Positions 5,953-14,520 of a DNA stretch of 36,625 nucleotides are shown here, one piece after another. The DNA is from a virus, in the IMG/VR virus record IMGVR_UViG_3300030098_001457, positions 1 to 36,625 of that record; one strand, 5' to 3'. Under the pieces are notes generated by a model. The model did not search any database. It was not told the DNA's origin and was given only the letters and a program-made list of their open reading frames with translations. The position numbers and the translations under genes were made by a program. How positions within the stretch are numbered: the stretch's first letter is position 1; the number at the start of each line of letters is the position of its first letter.

Positions 5953-6362
5953 TACAGTTTATTGTAAACGGATTACCAAGACCACAGCAAAGGCATAGAA
6001 GTAGAGGTAGATGGACATACGACCCATCATCAGAAGAAAAGAAAGAGTTTGCCTTTCAGATAAAAAAAGATGCCCCAGTAAAGCCAATGACAGATGAACT
6101 AGATGTTCATATAAGTTTTGTATACAAGCGACCTAAAAAACATTATAGAGTTAAAGCAGGTAAGTTACTAAGAAAGCAAGAAGTACCATTCTATAAGAAA
6201 TCAAGACCTGACCTAGATAACCTAATCAAATTCTACCTAGATGCAATGCAAGGAATAGTATATAAAGATGACTCACAGATAGTATCGCTAAATGCTCAAA
6301 AAGTGTATGGAAGTGAGAATATGGTACATATAAAAATATTCTATAATAAAAAATATTGTTAA
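5949..6362 (+). CDS. rusA: RusA-family Holliday junction resolvase
   Basis: The 137-residue protein matches the RusA family in length and motifs. It has the N-terminal VNGLPRPQQRHR segment, then RPDLDNLIKFYLDAMQG (residues 86-102), with the catalytic D88 and D90, and KDDSQI with D107-D108. RusA is a homodimeric metal-dependent endonuclease that cuts four-way DNA junctions; in phages it resolves recombination intermediates before packaging. The start is a TTG that overlaps the previous stop, with AAGGA about 10 nt upstream. It cooperates in principle with the annealing protein at 1525. Confidence 0.92.
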   Translation: MIQFIVNGLPRPQQRHRSRGRWTYDPSSEEKKEFAFQIKKDAPVKPMTDELDVHISFVYKRPKKHYRVKAGKLLRKQEVPFYKKSRPDLDNLIKFYLDAMQGIVYKDDSQIVSLNAQKVYGSENMVHIKIFYNKKYC

Positions 6363-6391
6363 AGTCAAGGAAAAAATATTATAATTAGGGT

Positions 6392-7486
6392 ATGGATATA
6401 CAAACAAAAACAATAGATAGCTTAATATTTGCAGAATATAATCCAAGACAGCTTACAGATGACCAATATCAACAATTAAAAGATTCTATAACAAGATTTG
6501 GCTTAGTAGACCCAGTTATTGTTAATCAGCATAAAGATAGAAAGAATATAATAGTTGGTGGACATCAGCGAGTTAAAGTGGCTAAGAAGATGGGTATTGA
6601 AGAAGTGCCTTGTGTGTTTGTGAATCTTAATTTAGATAAAGAAAGAGAATTGAATGTTAGGCTAAATAAAAACACAGGTGGTTGGGATTTTGATATATTA
6701 GCTGATATGTTTGATATGGATGAACTAATTGACTGGGGATTTAAAGAAGAAGAACTAGTAGGGTTTAGTGCAGAGGAAGAAAAAGAAGGTTTAATAGATG
6801 ATGATGAGATACCTGAAGAAGTAGAGCCAGTATGTAAGCTAGGCGATATATGGGAACTAGGAAGTCATAGGTTGTTATGTGGCGATAGCACAAAGAAAGA
6901 GAATATAGAATTATTATTGGGTGATATAAATATAGATTTATTATTAACCGACCCACCTTATGGTATTGATGCTGATAAAATGACTTTAGGAACAGGAAGA
7001 AAAGAATTTCATAGAGGAGACTGGGACAGCAAAAAGCCTGTAATTGATGTGTTTTTTGATTATTCTGATAGGTATATAATATGGGGTGGAAATTATTTTG
7101 CAGACATTCTTCCTATTAATAATGATTGGCTGTGTTGGTATAAAAAAAATGATAATTTAAGTTTTAGTGAATTTGAACTCGCTTGGACAAATCTAGGGAA
7201 AAACACAAGGCATATATCACATCATTGGGGCGGCGAGAAAAAAAAACATCCAACGCAAAAACCATTAGATGTAATTTTATGGTGCATGGGGATTATAAAA
7301 GGGTATAAAAACATATTAGACCCTTTTCTTGGTAGTGGCTCAACATTAATAGCGTGTGAAAAAACAAACAGAGTATGTTATGGAATGGAATTAGACCCAC
7401 ATTACTGCGATGTAATTATAAACAGATGGGAACAATATACAGGAAAGAAAGCGAATAAATTAAATGGCTCGACCGAAAAAACATAA
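6392..7486 (+). CDS. ParB-like domain fused to an N4-cytosine/N6-adenine DNA methyltransferase
   Basis: Residues 1-120 form a ParB/sulfiredoxin-like domain (NPRQL at 17-21, VGGHQRV at 55-61 in the nucleotide-binding box). Residues 145-360 form a class-beta DNA methyltransferase with the catalytic DPPYG (187-191), the target and support motifs HPTQKP (286-291), and the S-adenosylmethionine site DPFLGSGS (310-317). The motif order, catalytic motif before cofactor motif, defines the beta class. The acidic linker (EEEKEG...DDDEIPEE, 128-144) joins the domains. This fusion is widespread in phages and may protect phage DNA from host restriction. The ribosome site is weak. It overlaps the small terminase gene by 23 nt, so methylation and packaging genes are translated together. 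Confidence 0.9.
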   Translation: MDIQTKTIDSLIFAEYNPRQLTDDQYQQLKDSITRFGLVDPVIVNQHKDRKNIIVGGHQRVKVAKKMGIEEVPCVFVNLNLDKERELNVRLNKNTGGWDFDILADMFDMDELIDWGFKEEELVGFSAEEEKEGLIDDDEIPEEVEPVCKLGDIWELGSHRLLCGDSTKKENIELLLGDINIDLLLTDPPYGIDADKMTLGTGRKEFHRGDWDSKKPVIDVFFDYSDRYIIWGGNYFADILPINNDWLCWYKKNDNLSFSEFELAWTNLGKNTRHISHHWGGEKKKHPTQKPLDVILWCMGIIKGYKNILDPFLGSGSTLIACEKTNRVCYGMELDPHYCDVIINRWEQYTGKKANKLNGSTEKT

Positions 7487-7778
7487 CCTAGACACAGAGA
7501 AGGTAGAACAATTAGCAGGATTCGGTTGCACAAACACCGAGATAGCTAGTTTCTTTGGATGTAGTGAGAACACTATTAGGCGTAGTTATGGCGAATATCT
7601 TACAAAAGGCAGAGAGAAGGGTAAAATACGATTAAGGCAGTTACAATGGCGACAAGCAGAAAGAGGTAATACATCAATGCTTATATGGCTAGGCAAACAA
7701 GTATTAGGACAAACAGATAAGACAGAAGTAGATGCAAATATAAGACCAATAGAGGGCATAGACTTTGAAGGCATCTAG
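7464..7778 (+). CDS. terS: Terminase small subunit
   Basis: The 104-residue protein starts with a helix-turn-helix (residues 8-42; EQLAGFGCTNTEIASFFGCS then ENTIRRSY), which fits the DNA-recognition domain of small terminases, followed by a helical oligomerisation part with RLRQLQWRQAERGNTSMLIW (56-75). This QWxxAxxGNxxMLIWLGKQ(V/L)LGQ pattern is typical of phage small terminases. It recognises phage DNA and stimulates the large subunit. It lies directly before terL, with a 14-nt overlap, and starts inside the methyltransferase gene. Confidence 0.88.
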   Translation: MARPKKHNLDTEKVEQLAGFGCTNTEIASFFGCSENTIRRSYGEYLTKGREKGKIRLRQLQWRQAERGNTSMLIWLGKQVLGQTDKTEVDANIRPIEGIDFEGI

Positions 7779-9030
7779 GATTAAGCTACACAAAGAAGAT
7801 TACTTACCTCATCAATGGGAATTTATTACTTGTAAGAAACCAATCAATGCACTTGTAGGCGGCTTTGGTTCAGGTAAAACATACGCATTTCTACATAAGA
7901 CATTTATTAACCATGTCACTAAGTTTAATAACAAAGGAATGTCTAATGGTTGGGTAATATATCCGACTAATGAATTAGCAGAGGAATTGTTTGTAGAGCC
8001 AATGCGTGAGATATTTGAAAGGAATGGAATTAAGTACCAATACAATGTACAGAAGCATAAATTTACTACATCGTATGGTATTATCAAGATATATCAGTTG
8101 CAGAAGCCACAAAGAATTGTAGGTGCAGAATTAACATACATTGGTTTTGATGAGTTCGATGTAGAGTCTTGGAAAAATTGCGACATAGCATATAAGAAAG
8201 CTATAGGTCGTATGAGAGGTGCAGATAATTGTGAAATATACATAGTAACATCTCCTGAAGGATTCCACTATACTCATCATCAGTTTGTAGAGAACGCAAA
8301 CGATAGCAAGGCATTGATACACGGAAAGACAACGGATAATGTGTATTTGCCTGATGCTTATATTGGTTTACTAGAAGATAACTATGACCAAAGTATGTTA
8401 AAAGCATATAGAGATGGGCAGTTTGTAAACATATCAGCACTAAGCACATATCATAGCTTTGAAAGGAATAAGAATGTCAAAGAATGTAAGTACGACAGGG
8501 CTTTACCAGTACGAATCGGACTCGATTGGAATGTTGACCCCATGTGTGCGGTTTTATTCCACACATACCCATCAGAGCCCAAAGTTAAAATATTCGACTC
8601 AATATCATTATCACATCAAGGTCAAGGCGACTTATTAACAGCTAGGATGTGCAACACAATTAAAGAAAAATATCCTAATAGTCAGTACATTGTTTATCCT
8701 GATGCAAGTGGGTTTGCTAGACACACTTCTGCACAGTTTTCTGACATAGATATTTTAAAACAGAACGGATTTCTTGTTAAAGTAAGAAAATCAAATCCTC
8801 CTGTAGTAAATAGGGTAAATTCAGTAAATAAAATGTTGGAGGGAAACATTTTAATAGACCCAAGATGCAAGGCGTTAATACAAGACTTGGAAAAGGTAAC
8901 AAACAAGCAAGGCAGTAGAGATATAGACAAGTCTAATAAATTATTAACACACATGACAGATGCTCTTGGATATGCAATAGAATGGGAGTTTCCAATAATT
9001 AAACCAACATTAGGAGCAATAGAACGATGA
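7765..9030 (+). CDS. terL: Terminase large subunit
   Basis: The 421-residue protein has an N-terminal ATPase with Walker A GGFGSGKT (32-39) and Walker B LTYIGFDEFD (123-132), followed by the coupling motif VTSPEG (161-166). The C-terminal RNase H-like nuclease has its acidic residues in GLDWNVD (D254), YPDASG (D313) and THMTDALGY (D399). It translocates DNA into the prohead and cuts the concatemer. The start is a TTG (7765) within the small-subunit gene; no better in-frame start lies nearby. The stop overlaps the portal start (ATGA). Confidence 0.96.
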   Translation: MKASRIKLHKEDYLPHQWEFITCKKPINALVGGFGSGKTYAFLHKTFINHVTKFNNKGMSNGWVIYPTNELAEELFVEPMREIFERNGIKYQYNVQKHKFTTSYGIIKIYQLQKPQRIVGAELTYIGFDEFDVESWKNCDIAYKKAIGRMRGADNCEIYIVTSPEGFHYTHHQFVENANDSKALIHGKTTDNVYLPDAYIGLLEDNYDQSMLKAYRDGQFVNISALSTYHSFERNKNVKECKYDRALPVRIGLDWNVDPMCAVLFHTYPSEPKVKIFDSISLSHQGQGDLLTARMCNTIKEKYPNSQYIVYPDASGFARHTSAQFSDIDILKQNGFLVKVRKSNPPVVNRVNSVNKMLEGNILIDPRCKALIQDLEKVTNKQGSRDIDKSNKLLTHMTDALGYAIEWEFPIIKPTLGAIER

Positions 9031-10361
9031 TACCCAATAACATAGGCGAGTTATTAGTCAGACAGAGTAAATATGATGCACAGCAGAACGAGAAGAATAG
9101 ATGGCGTAAAGCTAGAATGGTAGCACGAAACTTCTATGATGGTCGCAATGAAGCATATACGAGGAAGTATTTCTCAGAAAGGCTACTTAACAAAGTTCCT
9201 ATATCTAATGTAAATATTACCAAGCGTATTATAGATAGAATTAGTTTAGTGTATATGAAGCCGCCTGTTCGTGAGTATTCTAATGAGAATGTTCCTATGA
9301 TGTTTGAAGAAAAAGACTTTAAGATGCAAAGAGCAGAGAGAATGACTAACCTGCTAGAGCATATACTTATAAAGCCTACATGGAGAGATGGCTTTATTGA
9401 TTATGATATTATAATGGACTTTGAGCCTATATTTGGTGATGACCCATTAAGACCTATAGGATTCACATATCCATTATCAATTAAATCATCTGTAATGGAT
9501 GACACACCTGAACTGATGGCGTACTGGGATGCAGAGAATACATTCATTTTTGATGACAATGGTAAGATACAAGACGACCCTGATAATCCTGAACACATCA
9601 ATCCTTATGGCGTATTACCATTTGTAGAGTGTTTTAAGAGTGGGCGACCTGAGTATAGCTATATGGACACAACTCCTGCAAATGACTTAATTGCAACTAA
9701 TTTAGAAGTAAATGTATCAGAAACAAATTCAAACGCAAATACTATGTTCCAATCGTTTGGTTATATGTATGTAAATGGAAGCCAAATTGAAAAAGATACC
9801 CTTGAGGTAGGACAAGATAAGATTTCTTTCTTGGGTATAGATGGAACGATGAACATTGTGTCGCCACCAAATACTGTTGAAGCCCTCGCTAGTTCAATCG
9901 AACATTCTTACAAGCTACTTGCACAGAACTATCATCTCAATATATCATTCGTAGAGGGTACTGCTGCACAATCAGGGGTGGCGATAAAACTTAGAAACCA
10001 AGAACTTACAGATGCTAGAATATCTGATGTAATTAGATGGAAAGGCATAGAGGATAACTTATTTGAAATAGAATCTATTATACTAGCAGTAGAAACTGGA
10101 ACAAATGCAGGAGAACTGCTTAAAGTAGATTATGAAGAAAATGTAGAAATACTATCAGACGAAGAACAACGAGCCAAGTGGGATTGGGAATTGTCACACG
10201 GAATCATCGATGTCGCTGATGTACTAATGCAACGAGATGCAGATAGATTCCCTGACAGAGAAACAGCACAGGCATATCTCGAAGAACGAGGTGCAAAACC
10301 AACAGAAGAAGAATCTCCACAAGGCTCGTTATTGGAAGCATTAACTAGACCTGTAGAGTAG
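9027..10361 (+). CDS. Portal protein
   Basis: The 444-residue protein lies directly after the large terminase. It has the usual portal features: an N-terminal segment with NVNITKRIIDRISLVYMKPP, a central stem and wing region, a DLIATNLEVN helix and a SGVAIKLRNQEL segment (typical AxSG(V/I)ALK(L/F) motif of portals), then an acidic C-terminal part. The dodecameric portal forms the DNA entry vertex and connects to the tail. ATG 9027 overlaps the terminase stop, and the TAG stop overlaps the GTG start of the MuF-like gene. Confidence 0.9.
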   Translation: MIPNNIGELLVRQSKYDAQQNEKNRWRKARMVARNFYDGRNEAYTRKYFSERLLNKVPISNVNITKRIIDRISLVYMKPPVREYSNENVPMMFEEKDFKMQRAERMTNLLEHILIKPTWRDGFIDYDIIMDFEPIFGDDPLRPIGFTYPLSIKSSVMDDTPELMAYWDAENTFIFDDNGKIQDDPDNPEHINPYGVLPFVECFKSGRPEYSYMDTTPANDLIATNLEVNVSETNSNANTMFQSFGYMYVNGSQIEKDTLEVGQDKISFLGIDGTMNIVSPPNTVEALASSIEHSYKLLAQNYHLNISFVEGTAAQSGVAIKLRNQELTDARISDVIRWKGIEDNLFEIESIILAVETGTNAGELLKVDYEENVEILSDEEQRAKWDWELSHGIIDVADVLMQRDADRFPDRETAQAYLEERGAKPTEEESPQGSLLEALTRPVE

Positions 10362-11077
10362 TGGCTGACCAAAACAAAATAGATAAAGTAGCAATAACAA
10401 TAGCAAACCAAGTAGAATCTCTACAAGCAGAGATGGTGCGTGATTTACTTAAATTATCCAAAGATAAGCGTTTCCAATCCATAGAGGACTTCTTATTCGC
10501 ACTAGAACAGATTGATTTGGAGCAAGTTGTACGATTAAAGGCACAAAATATAATTAATGGATATACAGCCGCACATACACAAATACTTGCAGATATGACC
10601 TTATTTGCAGATATAACAGAAAGCACATTACAATCCCTAACTAACTTTAGTACATCTAGCTTTGCAGATAGTCTAGGTAGAATGTCAGGCGTAATCAAGT
10701 CTGAGATAGTTAAGGGTGTATTAGGTGAAGCGACTGATAGAGGTATATTACAAGCAATACAACAACAAGCAGGACTATCTAACGCACAGATGCAGACACT
10801 TGTGACAACTGGTCTTAATGACTACTCTGCTAGTGTGGGTAAGGTTATGATAGATGAATCTCCTGCTAATACAAAGTTTAGATATGTAGGAGCACAAGAC
10901 GATAGGACTAGGGATATATGTAGAGAATTGTGGGCAGCAGGTGAGATGACAGAAAGACAAATCAAGTCTAGGTTTGGTGCAGATGTGTTTATCAGTAGAG
11001 GTGGGTTTAATTGTAGACACCAATGGATGCCTGTAGAAGCATCAACAAAGTCTAAGGATGTTAGAAAAGATGCTTGA
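10361..11077 (+). CDS. MuF-like minor head protein
   Basis: The C-terminal 60 residues contain the phage Mu protein F pattern: a TKFRYVGAQDDRTRDICREL segment, then RGGFNCRHQWMPV. The N-terminal 150 residues are helical. Proteins of this family sit near the portal inside the head and may be injected with DNA. The start is a GTG overlapping the portal stop (TAGTG), a common arrangement in this genome. The next gene starts 20 nt before this one ends. Confidence 0.85.
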   Translation: MADQNKIDKVAITIANQVESLQAEMVRDLLKLSKDKRFQSIEDFLFALEQIDLEQVVRLKAQNIINGYTAAHTQILADMTLFADITESTLQSLTNFSTSSFADSLGRMSGVIKSEIVKGVLGEATDRGILQAIQQQAGLSNAQMQTLVTTGLNDYSASVGKVMIDESPANTKFRYVGAQDDRTRDICRELWAAGEMTERQIKSRFGADVFISRGGFNCRHQWMPVEASTKSKDVRKDA

Positions 11078-11498
11078 TAAAAACTTTTTTAGAAGCCTAT
11101 CCAATAGAATTAGAAAAGATTATGTAGAGCACATCTTTGAGAAGGGTAAAGATGTCTTTGGTAAAAGATATAAGCCATATAGCAAAGAATATGGTGAAGC
11201 TAAAAGAGGTAATAAGATAAAAAGACAATCAGGTGCGTTTGCAAACAAGGTAACGCCTGTGCTTACTGGTGACTTTATGAATGATGCGAAGCCTAGTCAC
11301 ACTAGGAACTCTGCATCGGTTAAGTTTGCATCACATGGCGGAAAGGTTAATCACTTAGCTAAGATGGGAAGGAAAGTTACAGACGACAGACAACCATTTC
11401 CTAAAGGCGTGATTAGTATGATTGAAAGAGAAGTAAAGAAAGAAGTTGATTCTAAGTTCCCTAAAAATAAAGTAGTTAGAATAAAACTTAGAAAATAA
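11058..11498 (+). CDS. Mu gpG / virion morphogenesis-like protein
   Basis: The 146-residue basic protein resembles the phage virion morphogenesis (Mu gpG-like) family: FRSLSNRIRKDYVEHIFEKG, a KPYSKEYGEAKR segment, then LTGDFMNDAKPS and a region with SVKFASHGGKVNHLAKMG. These proteins act in tail completion or head-tail joining. ATG 11058 overlaps the MuF-like gene; ATG 11070 (four residues shorter) is equally possible, with AAGGA 11 nt upstream. It follows MuF as in many Mu-like head modules. Confidence 0.65.
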   Translation: MLEKMLDKNFFRSLSNRIRKDYVEHIFEKGKDVFGKRYKPYSKEYGEAKRGNKIKRQSGAFANKVTPVLTGDFMNDAKPSHTRNSASVKFASHGGKVNHLAKMGRKVTDDRQPFPKGVISMIEREVKKEVDSKFPKNKVVRIKLRK

Positions 11499-11510
11499 AT
11501 ATTTTTTATA

Positions 11511-11539
11511 TTGACTTTTATACTTATTATATGTATGTA
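11511..11539 (+). promoter_or_regulatory. Possible promoter upstream of the scaffold/capsid genes
   Basis: The 87-nt gap before the scaffold gene is very AT-rich and contains TTGACT (11511-11516), a good -35 box. A weak -10 box TATGTA (11534-11539) lies 17 nt downstream. A capsid promoter here would make sense because capsid protein is needed in excess, but the -10 match is only three of six bases. Confidence 0.3.
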
Positions 11540-11585
11540 AATATTTAGTAATTTTGTTAAATAACTCACAAAAGAGGAAATAAAA

Positions 11586-12167
11586 ATGTCAGAACAAAAT
11601 ACAGATACACCCATAGCTGATAACAACAGCGTAACAAATGACAGCACAAAAGCTGATACAAATGATAATAGTATTCCAAAAGCTAGGCTAGATGAAGTAG
11701 TTGCTCAGCGACACAAGGTTGCAGAAGAAAGAGATTCTTTAAGGGCTGAACTTGATAAGATAAAAGCCAATCAAGAATCACAAAGGAAGCAAGAACTTGA
11801 AAAGCAAGGTGAATATAAGACACTACTAGAAGAACAGGGCAAAGAATTAGAGAAATATAAAGCTGATTCAAATGCGTGGAATGATTACAAAACCAACAAA
11901 AGAGCATCATTAATGGAAAATATTACTAATGATGATGATAAACTAATTGCAGAAGATTTATCACTCGCTAAGTTGGAAAAGTTTGTGGGTAGGGTGACAC
12001 AAACAAACGCAATAGGAACTCCAAATCAAAGACCTGCAAACTCTGCAAAGGGCACAGGTGAATTTGGTGGATATAGTTCTTTTCAAGAGTGGGCTGAAAA
12101 AGACCCTGATGACTATGTCAGAAACAATCAAACAAATTCAGCTAAGGGTATTAAAATTGGCTATTAA
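11586..12167 (+). CDS. Scaffolding protein
   Basis: The 193-residue protein is highly charged and almost entirely predicted helical, with a low-complexity acidic Asn/Thr/Asp start, an IPKARLDEV motif (residues 30-38), and a long coiled coil (about 38-100; RHKVAEERDSLRAELDKIKA). This composition and its place directly before the major capsid gene match phage head scaffolding proteins, with the IPKxRxDEV start being typical. It guides procapsid assembly and is then removed. AAGAGGAAA precedes ATG 11586. The 3' end overlaps the next gene in another frame. Confidence 0.75.
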   Translation: MSEQNTDTPIADNNSVTNDSTKADTNDNSIPKARLDEVVAQRHKVAEERDSLRAELDKIKANQESQRKQELEKQGEYKTLLEEQGKELEKYKADSNAWNDYKTNKRASLMENITNDDDKLIAEDLSLAKLEKFVGRVTQTNAIGTPNQRPANSAKGTGEFGGYSSFQEWAEKDPDDYVRNNQTNSAKGIKIGY

Positions 12168-12414
12168 GGAAAACCATAGCAAGATACTTGGTGTTGATTT
12201 TGACCCCAAGAAAGAAATGGTTGTTGATGTTAAGGATGATGGCGATTGTGAAGTGGAATATAAAGGTAGTAAGATGAATTATTCAGACTATGTAGATGAA
12301 CTTGAAGATAGGGCGACAAGGAAGCAAGAAGGTAAATCTATGATTCGCAACTCTATTGGTCTTTTTGGTGGCGTAAACTTTGACAAGAACGGACAAATAA
12401 TTAAATCCTCATAA
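12157..12414 (+). CDS. 85-aa hypothetical head-region protein
   Basis: This reading frame lies between scaffold and major capsid. The best start is TTG 12157, 9 nt after AAGGG and inside the last codons of the scaffold gene; the frame is also open further upstream to 12058. The product is acidic with a beta-rich start (ILGVDFDPKKEMVVDVKDDG) and a helical centre (YSDYVDELEDRATRKQEG). It may be a small head component or an assembly factor. No family is recognised. An extended scaffold made by frameshifting cannot be excluded. Confidence 0.55.
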   Translation: MAIKENHSKILGVDFDPKKEMVVDVKDDGDCEVEYKGSKMNYSDYVDELEDRATRKQEGKSMIRNSIGLFGGVNFDKNGQIIKSS

Positions 12415-12433
12415 GAGGGAAAGTGAAAAATAA

Positions 12434-13378
12434 ATGAATCTTTTATTGAATAATATACAAAACTGGGCTCAGAATGGTTATGCAGGTAACCATAAGATGG
12501 CTCTAACAAACACAACATCAGCAGCAGGTGGACTAGGAAGAACTATTGGCGATTCTGTTATTGCTTTCAACCATGTGAATGTTATGTTCCCACTTGTAAC
12601 AGTAAAACAAGCAGCAAGGGGTTCTAATCATGTAAACTTTAGTGATTGGACAAAACTAACATCATCGAATGTAACAGCAGCTACACAGGCAACGACTACT
12701 ACCGCAGTAGCAATCACAACTGCTGCTAGAACAGCAACAATATCAGAGCATGTAATTGCTTCAACAGTTAGTGATTTAGTTCTTATGGGTTCAGGTGATG
12801 ACATTGTAGGTCAAGCAGGGACAGCACTAGGTAACGCAGTTGCAGCAAAGCTAGATGCAGACCTAACAGCATTAGGAACAGGTTTCTCACAAACAGAATG
12901 TGGTGCAGGAACTTCTCTTGCGTTGTCACATATATTTGGTGCGATGCGACAATTAAAAGCAGCTTCTGCTCCAATGCCTTTGAATTTAGTTCTTTCGCCA
13001 AAACAAGTATGGGGTGCAAAGGGACTAATAGCCTTAACTCACGATTCGGCAGTAACAGGCTCAAATGCTAAACCTCTATCAGTATTGGGGTCTAAAGGTG
13101 ACGAAGGTGTTGCAAACGGATTTATCGGTTCTATAGCAGGATTCGATGTTTATTGGTCAGACCAAATAAACGAGGATGTGGGTTCAGGTGGTGATGCCGC
13201 AGGTTTTGCTTTTTCACAAGGTGGAATCGGTCTTGGTGTCGGTGCTGAAGGGCTATTCAGAATAGCATCAGAGAGAGATGAAATGCTAAGAGCAGTAAAC
13301 TATGTCGCTACAGGATTTTGGGGCGAAATAGAGATTAAAGATGCTTATGGTGTTTACATTTTAAGTGATGTATCATAA
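12434..13378 (+). CDS. Major capsid protein
   Basis: The 314-residue protein has the composition of an HK97-fold major capsid protein. It is Ala/Thr/Gly-rich, with VTVKQAARGSNHVNFSDWTK (the spine or E-loop region), an ISEHVIASTVSDLVLMGSGD segment, a central LVLSPKQVWGAKGL and the C-terminal YVATGFWGEIEIKDAYGVYI. Position after scaffold and before a strong terminator supports this. Two starts are possible: ATG 12434, with AGAGGGA 13 nt upstream, or ATG 12497, which gives the more usual MALTNTTSAAGG start with AGGT 9 nt upstream. The 12434 start adds 21 Asn/Gln-rich residues. Many copies assemble the head shell. Confidence 0.88.
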   Translation: MNLLLNNIQNWAQNGYAGNHKMALTNTTSAAGGLGRTIGDSVIAFNHVNVMFPLVTVKQAARGSNHVNFSDWTKLTSSNVTAATQATTTTAVAITTAARTATISEHVIASTVSDLVLMGSGDDIVGQAGTALGNAVAAKLDADLTALGTGFSQTECGAGTSLALSHIFGAMRQLKAASAPMPLNLVLSPKQVWGAKGLIALTHDSAVTGSNAKPLSVLGSKGDEGVANGFIGSIAGFDVYWSDQINEDVGSGGDAAGFAFSQGGIGLGVGAEGLFRIASERDEMLRAVNYVATGFWGEIEIKDAYGVYILSDVS

Positions 13379-13390
13379 TAACTGATTAAC

Positions 13391-13418
13391 TGAGGGGAGT
13401 GTATGCTCCCCTCATTTT
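13391..13418 (+). terminator. Hairpin terminator after the major capsid gene
   Basis: A perfect 9-bp stem (13391-13399 with 13406-13414; TGAGGGGAG and its complement) with a 6-nt loop is followed by a short T-tract, TTTT (13415-13418 region). It lies 12 nt after the capsid stop and before an AAGGAG ribosome site. The short T-tract suggests partial termination, which would lower expression of downstream genes relative to capsid. Confidence 0.8.
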
Positions 13419-13432
13419 ACAAGGAGTAAATA

Positions 13433-13609
13433 ATGGCTGATAGATATTTTAAAAGACCAAATGGAAGTATTGTTAAAACACCTGACAATCAAGATGTAGA
13501 TAATTTAAAATCTTGGGAAGATAGATTTGTTGAGTGCGATAAAGATGGAAAAGAAATTAAAAAAGAAAAGAAACCTGCAAAGAAAAAGGCAAAGAAGGAA
13601 GGTAAATAA
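13433..13609 (+). CDS. 58-aa basic protein downstream of capsid
   Basis: AAGGAGTAA lies 8 nt before ATG 13433. The N-terminal half (RYFKRPNGSIVKTPDNQDVD) is followed by a SWEDRFVECDKDGKE segment and a Lys/Ala-rich tail (KKEKKPAKKKAKKEGK). The first residues are typical of small proteins next to phage capsid genes. The strongly basic tail suggests DNA or capsid-surface contact. The stop overlaps the next start (TAATG). Confidence 0.65.
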   Translation: MADRYFKRPNGSIVKTPDNQDVDNLKSWEDRFVECDKDGKEIKKEKKPAKKKAKKEGK

Positions 13610-14118
13610 TGGCTAATAGTTATAGTAATTATAATATTATACGAGTAACACCCACATTGACAGAAGATAGTGCTTATGCAGATGGAGATGTGTTGTTTAC
13701 AGCCACAGAGATACCTAATGCTGTATTAGGTGCAGGTGGATGTTCTAAGTTATTAAGTTGTTACTTGGTGGATAAAGACCAAAGTGCTTTCGGTGTAGAT
13801 TTACTTTTTACAGAAGAAAACACAGCTTTAGGCACGATTCACGCAACAGCCAATATTTCAGACGCAGACTTTAAAGCTATCGGTTTGTGTGGAGCTATGC
13901 GACATATTAATACTGTGGCTAAATCATCAGACATAGATGGATTATTTGTTTATAAGTGTATGTCTTTATCAGAATCAGAAGAATCTGTTGAGCCTATCTT
14001 ATTACAAGCAAAAGCAGGGAGCACGAGTGTTTTTGTTTCAGGTGTAATAAATACTGGGACTCCTACATTTACTAACACGGATGATATACAACTTATATTT
14101 CACATACAATACAAGTAG
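13609..14118 (+). CDS. Beta-rich virion protein, possible head decoration
   Basis: The 169-residue product is rich in Thr, Ser, Ala and Gly with alternating hydrophobic strands, as in phage structural proteins. Segments such as LLSCYLVDKDQSAFGVDLLF and TDDIQLIFHIQYK look like strands of a beta sandwich. It follows the capsid and 58-aa genes with overlapping start and stop codons. Homologs downstream of capsid genes in marine phages are mostly unannotated. A head decoration role is inferred from place and composition only. Confidence 0.55.
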   Translation: MANSYSNYNIIRVTPTLTEDSAYADGDVLFTATEIPNAVLGAGGCSKLLSCYLVDKDQSAFGVDLLFTEENTALGTIHATANISDADFKAIGLCGAMRHINTVAKSSDIDGLFVYKCMSLSESEESVEPILLQAKAGSTSVFVSGVINTGTPTFTNTDDIQLIFHIQYK

Positions 14119-14520
14119 ATGCCTAAATTCGGCAAAAAGTCCAAAGAAAGATTAGCTACTTGTGATGCAAGATTACAGAAGGTATTTAATGAAGTTATCA
14201 AATTCGTGGATTGCTCAATACTCGAAGGGTACAGAGAAAAAGAAAGACAAAACCAACTCTTTGACGAAGGTAAGACAAAAGTTATATACCCTAATGGTCG
14301 TCACAATAGTAATCCTAGTAGGGCTGTTGATGTTACACCTTACCCAGTAAACTGGAAAGACAGAGAAAGACAGACATTGTTTGCAGGTTTCGTATTAGGT
14401 GTCGCTAATCAAATGGGAATTAAACTCAGATGGGGTGGTGACTGGGATATGGACTTCGAGGTTATGGATAACAGGTTTGATGACTTTCCTCACTTTGAGT
14501 TGGATAAAAGCGAGAAGTAG
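14119..14520 (+). CDS. Endolysin, M15/VanY-like L-alanyl-D-glutamate peptidase
   Basis: The 133-residue enzyme shows the zinc-peptidase pattern of phage L-Ala-D-Glu peptidases: a SILEGYREKERQNQLFDEGK helix (33-52), then H62 and SRAVDVTPYP with D71 (zinc ligands), RWGGDWDMD (104-112), and FPHFEL with H125. It hydrolyses cell-wall peptide cross-links to release progeny. No signal peptide is seen, so it needs a holin; holin-like genes lie at 15741 and 16049. It begins the base after the preceding stop. Confidence 0.9.
   Translation: MPKFGKKSKERLATCDARLQKVFNEVIKFVDCSILEGYREKERQNQLFDEGKTKVIYPNGRHNSNPSRAVDVTPYPVNWKDRERQTLFAGFVLGVANQMGIKLRWGGDWDMDFEVMDNRFDDFPHFELDKSEK

Noticed and set aside
10345-10698. 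117-residue minus-strand open frame
   Set aside because: It lies opposite the MuF-like gene, which has clear family motifs; composition is a Cys/Ser-rich mirror of coding DNA.
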